The translations under genes were made by a program, and so were the position numbers. Below the pieces are notes generated by a model. It saw nothing but the letters and a program-made list of their open reading frames with translations. It made no database searches and had not been told where the DNA came from. A stretch of 38,550 nucleotides of DNA from Nitrospira sp. (GTDB lineage Bacteria > Nitrospirota > Nitrospiria > Nitrospirales > UBA8639), in NCBI GenBank assembly GCA_020430245.1, contig JAGQKG010000007.1, forward strand, positions 1 through 38,550, in the 5' to 3' direction. Shown here piece by piece: positions 33,820 to 38,550 of this stretch (positions within the stretch are counted from its first letter, which is position 1; every line of letters begins with the position of its first letter).

Positions 33820-33834
33820 GCATGGATTGTGCCA
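33820..33834 (-). promoter_or_regulatory. Sigma-54 promoter of the persulfide dioxygenase-rhodanese operon
   Basis: On the minus strand TGGCAC-AATCC-ATGC (33834-33820). GG and GC are ten bases apart and a single base departs from TGGCAC-N5-TTGC. Start would be near 33808, leader about 90 bases. Confidence 0.75.
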
Positions 33835-33964
33835 GGTTATGCTTCGCAGCCGTATTTTAAAATTTTCAATAAAATCAATTGCCTAATTGATTGATAAAGG
33901 TAAAGAAAGGCCTGAGTGGGGTCTTAAATTCGGATGGACTGAACAGAATGCGCTAACTGTTAAG

Positions 33965-33978
33965 TTAACGCGTTAACG
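33965..33978 (-). promoter_or_regulatory. Upstream activator site GTTAACGCGTTAAC
   Basis: A perfect 14-base palindrome seven bases beyond the stop codon of the sigma-54 activator gene, about 163 bases upstream of the predicted start of the dioxygenase operon. It matches the response regulator site at 13 of 14 bases. A partial second copy, CGCTAAC-N7-GTTAACG, overlaps it at 33951-33971 with the same seven-base gap as at 23576-23596. Confidence 0.75.
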
Positions 33979-33984
33979 ATTTGA

Positions 33985-35370
33985 TCATGTGCTGGGATGG
34001 GTCTGAAGCTGTTTGATTTTCTTCCAGAGTGTGACTCGACTCACTCCAAGTAGCTTGGCAGCTTCCGTTTTGTTGCCTTTTGTCCGTTGAAGGGCTTCAG
34101 CAATACGAGCTTCCTCATCCGGTGGAAGGGAGGGCTCTGCGTTGGATGAGGGGGGGCGGAGGCTTCTGGAGCTTGGAGGATGTTGAACTTCTGAAGGGAG
34201 GTCCCACAGGGTGAGGCAATCGCCGTTGACGGTGACGAAGGCATGTTCGATTGCATTTTTTAATTCGCGGACATTTCCTGGCCAGTTATAGTCAATCAAT
34301 CGTTGAAGGGTATCCTGGGCAATGTCTCTTATTTCGCGACGAAACGTTTTGGAGTTGGCTGCCATGAAATGGTGAACCAAAAGAGGAATATCTTCTCTTC
34401 TGGCTCGCAAAGGTGGAAGGGTAATCTCGAACACATGAATCCGATAATAAAAATCTTCCCGAACCGTGCCTTCCGCCATAAGAACTTTCAAATCCCGATT
34501 GGTGGCCGTAATGAGGCGAACGTCGACCCGCATGCCCCGATCATCTCCAACCCTGCGTATTTCACTTTCCTGCAGAACCCTGAGCAATTTCAATTGCAGG
34601 AGAGGGCTGGTATCTCCGATTTCATCCAAAAATAACGTACCACCGTCGGCGGCTTGAAAGACCCCGATTTTATCACGTATGGCCCCGGTGAATGCCCCCT
34701 TCACATGCCCGAAGAGTTCACTTTCAAGCAAGGTTTCTGGAATCGCTGAGCAATTGATGGCGAAAAACGGTTTATCGTTTCGATCACTTAGGGTGTGAAT
34801 GGCTCTGGCCGCCAGTTCTTTCCCGGTGCCGGATTCCCCGGTAAGCAATACCGTGACATCACTTTGCGCAGCCAGTCGTAGCCGGCGAAACACCTCTTGC
34901 ATCGCTGGGCTTTTTCCGATGAGCTGTTGAAAAGACTCACGGGATTTTGCCTGTTCCTCCAGCACCGCAATTTTTTGGTTATTCAAAATAAATGAGGTGA
35001 GGTCGGTAAAGGTTCCGACAGCACCCCCGACCTGCCCTTGTTCATCTCGGATGATCGAGACATTGCCGAAGAGGTAGAGTTCCCGGCCGTCTTTCCCCAG
35101 CACTTTGCATTCCTGGTTGCAGATCCCCCAAGGATATGGGGTGGGGTTGTCCAAAAACTCCGTCAGGGTGCGAAACCCCTTACAATTTTGACCTTCTAAA
35201 ATATGGCAGGATTTCCCCAGGATATCCTGACTGGAATATCCCGTAATGCGAGCTGCTCCGGTGCTCCAGGCGACAATGTGGCCTTTGGCATCGACCGTGA
35301 ACACGCCATCTGCCATCACGTCTACCATGTTGCTGAGGATAGCGGGATTTTTCCGGAAATCTAGCTCCAT
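33985..35370 (-). CDS. Sigma-54 activator with Cys-rich PAS sensor (FisR-like)
   Basis: A 461-residue enhancer-binding protein. I start at ATG 35370; a TTG-initiated frame to 35442 overlaps the terminator of the upstream gene. The N-terminal PAS domain (about 12-125) has four Cys: C55, C63, C84, C88 ([15 protein letters not shown] and [10 protein letters not shown]). The AAA+ domain has Walker A GESGTGKE (178-185), the sigma-54-contacting GAFTGA (225-230) and Walker [10 protein letters not shown] (about 245-253). The C-terminal Fis-type helix-turn-helix is [20 protein letters not shown]. FisR proteins sense sulfane sulfur through Cys residues and activate dioxygenase genes; this one has a different sensor domain but similar context. 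Its likely targets are the two GTTAAC palindromes. The N-terminal domain would sense persulfide, inference. Confidence 0.9.
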   Translation of the reverse strand: MELDFRKNPAILSNMVDVMADGVFTVDAKGHIVAWSTGAARITGYSSQDILGKSCHILEGQNCKGFRTLTEFLDNPTPYPWGICNQECKVLGKDGRELYLFGNVSIIRDEQGQVGGAVGTFTDLTSFILNNQKIAVLEEQAKSRESFQQLIGKSPAMQEVFRRLRLAAQSDVTVLLTGESGTGKELAARAIHTLSDRNDKPFFAINCSAIPETLLESELFGHVKGAFTGAIRDKIGVFQAADGGTLFLDEIGDTSPLLQLKLLRVLQESEIRRVGDDRGMRVDVRLITATNRDLKVLMAEGTVREDFYYRIHVFEITLPPLRARREDIPLLVHHFMAANSKTFRREIRDIAQDTLQRLIDYNWPGNVRELKNAIEHAFVTVNGDCLTLWDLPSEVQHPPSSRSLRPPSSNAEPSLPPDEEARIAEALQRTKGNKTEAAKLLGVSRVTLWKKIKQLQTHPST

Positions 35371-35442
35371 GGTAAGTGAATCAGAGAAGAGTTCTGAGGG
35401 AAAGAGGGACCGTGTTGAAAAAAAGAGGGAAGGTGAACCCAA

Positions 35443-35486
35443 AAGGCTGGAGAATGTTCATTGAGACAATACGATTCTCCAGCCTT
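35443..35486 (-). terminator. Rho-independent terminator of the 587-residue gene
   Basis: AAGGCTGGAGAAT (35443-35455) and ATTCTCCAGCCTT (35474-35486) form a perfect 13-pair stem with an 18-base loop; the minus strand continues TTTTGGG. It is 60 bases after the stop codon of the upstream gene and isolates the sigma-54 activator gene transcriptionally. Confidence 0.75.
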
Positions 35487-35545
35487 GGGTGGTCGTCAGT
35501 TTGTCCGGGACACCGCATGTGATAGCTTCATGAGGCCGCTCACAC

Positions 35546-37309
35546 CTATTTTGTGGGCTCCAACTGTGCTGCGAGCAATGACTTGAAGGCGGGATCATTC
35601 TCGACTAATCCCTTCAGCGTATCGTTGTGCAACATATACGCCCAGCTTTGTGGGCTTGAACCGGGAGTTTTCTCAAACCAGTCACGGGCTTGCTTCAGGA
35701 GACCCAGCATCGCCTGATTGTCACGGGGTACGTGAAACGCCAGGCTATAGGCCATCGCATAGGCTGCCGTAAATTTGTTGAGCGGATCTTTCGTGAGCTC
35801 AAACGCTTTCTGAGCCGCCTCATAACCTCTCTGAATATCGGGATCGTCAAAGTGTCGATTCCAGGCTACTTTCCCAATCCGGGCCCATGCCAACTCTAAG
35901 AGCACCTGTGCCCGAAGCTCTTCCTGTTCGGTTGGCACTTCGGTCAATAATTCCTGTGGAGCGGATAGGGCCGCCATTTGATCGTTCGTCCATCGGTAGG
36001 TGGAGGATAATCGAATCCGGTTGTTGAAATCACCGGGCTCCAGAGATGCTAATGCCTCCATCACCGGGATCATTCGATAGAGGTAATCGGCTGGCATCGG
36101 CTCAGGCTTCCCGCCTATTTCCATTCCCAGGGACAGATCAAACCGATCGGTTTGGGATTGCACCGTCCAATACAGTTCGTTGAACCGTTGGGCCAGACGC
36201 TCATCACCCAATTGAAGGCCGTTCAAACGACCTCCATAATCAAGAAACCCTTTGTACAATTGATCTGAAAAAACTTCCAGTGTAGGTTTGTGGGAGGGGC
36301 CAATCAGCAAAACACGGTTCAGCCTCATCACGGATTCCAGTCTGGTCGGTGCGGCTTGTGCCTGTTGAATGCCTGTTTGGATGGCCGCCAGGCTCTCTGG
36401 AAGGCCAAACCATTCTGTTGAGCGCGGAACATAGCCACCCGGGTCCACGACGAATGGAATGGTTGTGCCACGGGGGCCATCGAGAACCAGATCCAGCACG
36501 GCACGATCCGTAGGAAAACCCAATTGTTTCAGATCTGAGAGCACGACCCACTTGACGTTGACGGATTTTACGACTCGCTGGGCTTTTTTATAGGGTACGG
36601 TCCAATCCTCGGCTCCCGGTGCATTGGCGATGGGTGCCGTCAAGGCATTCGGATAGGACACCTTGGTGGTGAGAAAGGCTGTGGGTGCGGCTACCACCCT
36701 GGTTTCATCTGGAGAAGGAAATGAGGCATGGGGCAGGGTTCCCGATTCCACGGTCTCAAGGATAAATGGGGTTGTGGGTTCCTGGACGGCAATGGCCTGC
36801 ATGACGAAAAACGATGGAGCCAATTGCTGATTGAGTGTTTCCGCAATAAAAAATCGTTCGAAATCGGAAAAATCGACTAGTTTCCCAGGTCCCGGCCAGA
36901 CATTATCCAATGCCCGGTCTTTTTGTTGAATGACTCGTTGGTGGGCCTCCTGCCGACGGTGGTCACACCATTCATAGATGGGATGAGCCGGGTCGGGAAA
37001 GTTCCCGTTTGAAAACAGCTGCTGTTGGGCCATTTGATGTAAGCACACAAAATCCCGTTGGCCGGCCGCAACCCGATCGCCGTTTCCTACCGCTTGGGCA
37101 TATTCCCGAACGGTGGTGAGCAATCCTTCTTCATTGACGGGCGCTGGCTCAGCGGCCCACACAGGAGTGAAAGCCAATAGCCCGGAACAGTACAGGAGGC
37201 CTACCCATTTGAACGTAGGCCACATCCGGCGAATAGGGGAAACGAGGCGGAGTTCCGCCTCAGATTGCAGGCTATCTGTCATAATTGGTTGGTGACGAAC
37301 AATACTCAT
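35546..37309 (-). CDS. Large secreted protein of unknown function
   Basis: A 587-residue protein, start ATG 37309 with GGAGG 11 bases upstream. A hydrophobic segment at about residues 33-51 (FKWVGLLYCSGLLAFTPVWA) ends in a likely signal peptidase site after AAEP, so it is exported despite a long N-terminal extension. The mature protein has no clear catalytic motif. About 60-80 residues in it has DFVCLHQMAQQQLF. The C-terminal half is helical (WARIGKVAWNRHFDDPDIQR, YEAAQKAFELTKDPLNKFTA) and reads like TPR or SEL1-type repeats. I recognise no family. It may be a periplasmic scaffold. It lies after the cupredoxin gene and before the terminator ahead of the sigma-54 activator. Confidence 0.8.
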   Translation of the reverse strand: MSIVRHQPIMTDSLQSEAELRLVSPIRRMWPTFKWVGLLYCSGLLAFTPVWAAEPAPVNEEGLLTTVREYAQAVGNGDRVAAGQRDFVCLHQMAQQQLFSNGNFPDPAHPIYEWCDHRRQEAHQRVIQQKDRALDNVWPGPGKLVDFSDFERFFIAETLNQQLAPSFFVMQAIAVQEPTTPFILETVESGTLPHASFPSPDETRVVAAPTAFLTTKVSYPNALTAPIANAPGAEDWTVPYKKAQRVVKSVNVKWVVLSDLKQLGFPTDRAVLDLVLDGPRGTTIPFVVDPGGYVPRSTEWFGLPESLAAIQTGIQQAQAAPTRLESVMRLNRVLLIGPSHKPTLEVFSDQLYKGFLDYGGRLNGLQLGDERLAQRFNELYWTVQSQTDRFDLSLGMEIGGKPEPMPADYLYRMIPVMEALASLEPGDFNNRIRLSSTYRWTNDQMAALSAPQELLTEVPTEQEELRAQVLLELAWARIGKVAWNRHFDDPDIQRGYEAAQKAFELTKDPLNKFTAAYAMAYSLAFHVPRDNQAMLGLLKQARDWFEKTPGSSPQSWAYMLHNDTLKGLVENDPAFKSLLAAQLEPTK

Positions 37310-37391
37310 GGACCCAAAATCCTCCTCACAAATTTGCCTGGTTAATGATTTTGTGTAGTAAAGAGGGGAATGTCCCTCATAATCCAGGTCG

Positions 37392-37874
37392 CTAATCTAC
37401 CACACCCTCATTCTTGTGTACTACGATGGTACCCCGCATCACATGGCCGGGTAAATCGCAAAAATAGGGGAACGTGCCGGGATGAGATGGGATAAAGACA
37501 ATGTCCGTTTGGCCTCGGGTGGGAAGCAAAACGCGGCTGAGACCTTCTTTGGAAAACTGTGGGGCACCACTTCCGCTGACATTCAGGTGGATATCTGTGA
37601 GTAAGCCGACTGGCAGAAATGCATGCAGTTCCGTATCCAAGTTTTTGAGGACCAGCCGGGTTTTTTGCCCCACCGTGACTGAAAGGGTGTTGGGGCTGAA
37701 TTCACGTGATTTAATCTTAATGGTCACAACGGTTTCTTGGGTATCAGCGGCGGGAGCGAGACTGACCGGCGTGGCTCCCCATACTATGGCCAAATCCAGG
37801 GGTGCAACCACCATGAGACTCAGCATCAGAACACAGGCCTGAAAAAATCTAAGTGAGGGCAGGGAGAACATCAT
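37392..37874 (-). CDS. Secreted cupredoxin (blue-copper-like) protein
   Basis: I place the start at ATG 37874 (MMFSLPSLRFFQA); upstream sequence is poor in coding character, and a TATAAT box sits ten bases before it. The roughly 160-residue product has a signal peptide (hydrophobic core about 10-32). The cupredoxin domain (about 50-155) has beta-strand pattern and probable copper ligands H84 (TELHAFL), C139 and H144 (YFCDLPGH) and possibly M146. The spacing C-x4-H followed by Met resembles plastocyanin and CoxII-like domains. It could carry electrons to or from the cytochromes in this island. The 587-residue gene follows 82 bp downstream. Confidence 0.85.
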   Translation of the reverse strand: MMFSLPSLRFFQACVLMLSLMVVAPLDLAIVWGATPVSLAPAADTQETVVTIKIKSREFSPNTLSVTVGQKTRLVLKNLDTELHAFLPVGLLTDIHLNVSGSGAPQFSKEGLSRVLLPTRGQTDIVFIPSHPGTFPYFCDLPGHVMRGTIVVHKNEGVVD

Positions 37875-37883
37875 AATGAATGC

Positions 37884-37889
37884 ATTATA
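37884..37889 (-). promoter_or_regulatory. TATAAT -10 box of the cupredoxin gene
   Basis: A perfect -10 hexamer on the minus strand (37889-37884). Only a weak -35 (TTTCGC, 18 bases upstream) is visible. It would give a very short or absent leader before ATG 37874. Confidence 0.5.
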
Positions 37890-38029
37890 CCGGTTACTGA
37901 TTATGGCGCGAAATAAGCGAGAAAAATTGTTTGGTGAATCTATAAAAAATATGGCACAGACGTAAGTGAAAATATGTATAAATGGAAAATGACTTGGGAG
38001 GGAAGAGCAAATCTTAAGATCGAGCGGAA

Positions 38030-38260
38030 ATGACCGAAAAACATGAGAATACAACAGGAGAACAGTTCACCGTGCATCTCTTAGAATTATTTATGGGGCA
38101 TGACCCCGTTTCGATGGGTATAGCCCTTGTGTTGGTTCTGAGCGTGTTGGCGTATGGATGGTTTGAGGTTCGTCGAACCGCCCGCCTCCCTCATATCGGG
38201 ATGGTCCTGATTAAAAACCGATTGAAGACGACCAGCAAATTCCCAACTCCGCGCCGATAG
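38030..38260 (+). CDS. Possible small membrane protein
   Basis: A 76-residue frame with one hydrophobic helix (about residues 28-45, MGIALVLVLSVLAYGWF) between an acidic N-terminus and a basic C-terminus (RRTARLPHIGMVLIKNRLKT). Positive-inside would place the C-terminus in the cytoplasm. It is divergent from the cupredoxin gene. The ribosome binding site is weak (GAGCGGAA). No family recognised. Confidence 0.4.
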   Translation: MTEKHENTTGEQFTVHLLELFMGHDPVSMGIALVLVLSVLAYGWFEVRRTARLPHIGMVLIKNRLKTTSKFPTPRR

Positions 38261-38550
38261 CAAACATTCCCCCAATCCTCTCGATTGCCGGCTTCAAGAC
38301 GCAACCCCGACAAACCCTAGCTCTTGCGGTTCCCTGTCCGCAGTTGTGACCTATATTTGTCCTCCGGACGGGGTTACACACTTCTCCGGTCTGCCATCCT
38401 GCAAACGAAATTTCAGCATCAGACAAGGGTGAACGCTCTCTAAAAGGAAGCTGGTGATGGGGAGAGAGAGGCGGTTGAAAGGGGGCGACGGCCAAGGTGT
38501 CGTGTGAATGCTTGTCGAAGGCGGAGTCCATGATCGTGGCAGATCCCGTG

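Noticed and set aside
35371-35442. Upstream extension of the sigma-54 activator to a TTG codon
   Set aside because: The TTG lies at the base of the terminator stem for the preceding gene and there is no ribosome binding site. ATG 35370 begins the PAS domain naturally.
38351-38550. A minus-strand frame open to the right edge, ending in DGRPEKCVTPSGGQI
   Set aside because: No start is visible, composition is unusual (many Pro, Ser), and 65 codons without context are too little to call a partial gene.

Overview
The window (38.5 kb, roughly half GC by eye) looks like chromosomal DNA of a free-living Gram-negative, hopanoid-making chemolithotroph. The set of periplasmic c-type cytochromes, a sulfite dehydrogenase, a hopanoid-associated epimerase (HpnA), sigma-54 regulation and small zinc-ribbon proteins suggests Nitrospirota, perhaps a Nitrospira-like nitrifier. 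That assignment is inference: no rRNA or marker tree can be read here. I see no rRNA, tRNA, CRISPR array, intact insertion sequence or prophage.

Left part (1-17.1 kb) is mixed housekeeping. A secreted protein runs off the left edge, followed by ruvB, a secreted protein of unknown function, and a uvrA that lacks about 96 residues exactly where the insertion domain should be. A minus-strand trio follows: a protein with a PHD-type zinc-finger spacing, a small membrane protein and a 59-residue conserved-looking protein. Then come a polyprenyl diphosphate synthase (ispA), hpnA, a frame-broken relic of a CruF-type carotenoid gene, a small four-helix membrane protein, a GAF-domain kinase whose phosphoacceptor His is replaced by Thr, a small secreted protein with a clean promoter and terminator, a MidA-type methyltransferase, a zinc-ribbon protein behind a canonical sigma-54 promoter, and a two-gene unit of an SLC13-type permease and a K+ channel, both with RCK domains.

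Right part (17.1-38.1 kb), almost all on the minus strand, reads as an inorganic/organic persulfide and sulfite oxidation island. In transcription order: cupredoxin, a large secreted unknown, a sigma-54 activator with a Cys-rich PAS sensor, a metallo-beta-lactamase persulfide dioxygenase fused to two rhodaneses, a YgaP-like membrane rhodanese, two secreted unknowns (one DUF1264), a monoheme cytochrome, another secreted unknown, SorA (molybdopterin sulfite dehydrogenase) and SorB (diheme cytochrome), pyruvate kinase, a CoA-disulfide/persulfide reductase-rhodanese fusion, a receiver-only response regulator, a tetraheme cytochrome, a double-PAS histidine kinase, and finally a TauE/SafE anion (sulfite) exporter.

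The most interesting signal is regulatory. Two matching palindromes, GTTAAC-RC-GTTAAC, lie 140-165 bp upstream of predicted starts of two sigma-54 (-24/-12) promoters. One is in front of the persulfide dioxygenase-rhodanese operon and just beyond the activator gene; the other, with a second GTTAA/TTAAC palindrome beside it, is in front of the response regulator. Together with the four-cysteine PAS domain of the activator this suggests a self-contained sulfane-sulfur-sensing, sigma-54-dependent regulon that links persulfide oxidation to a two-component/cytochrome module.
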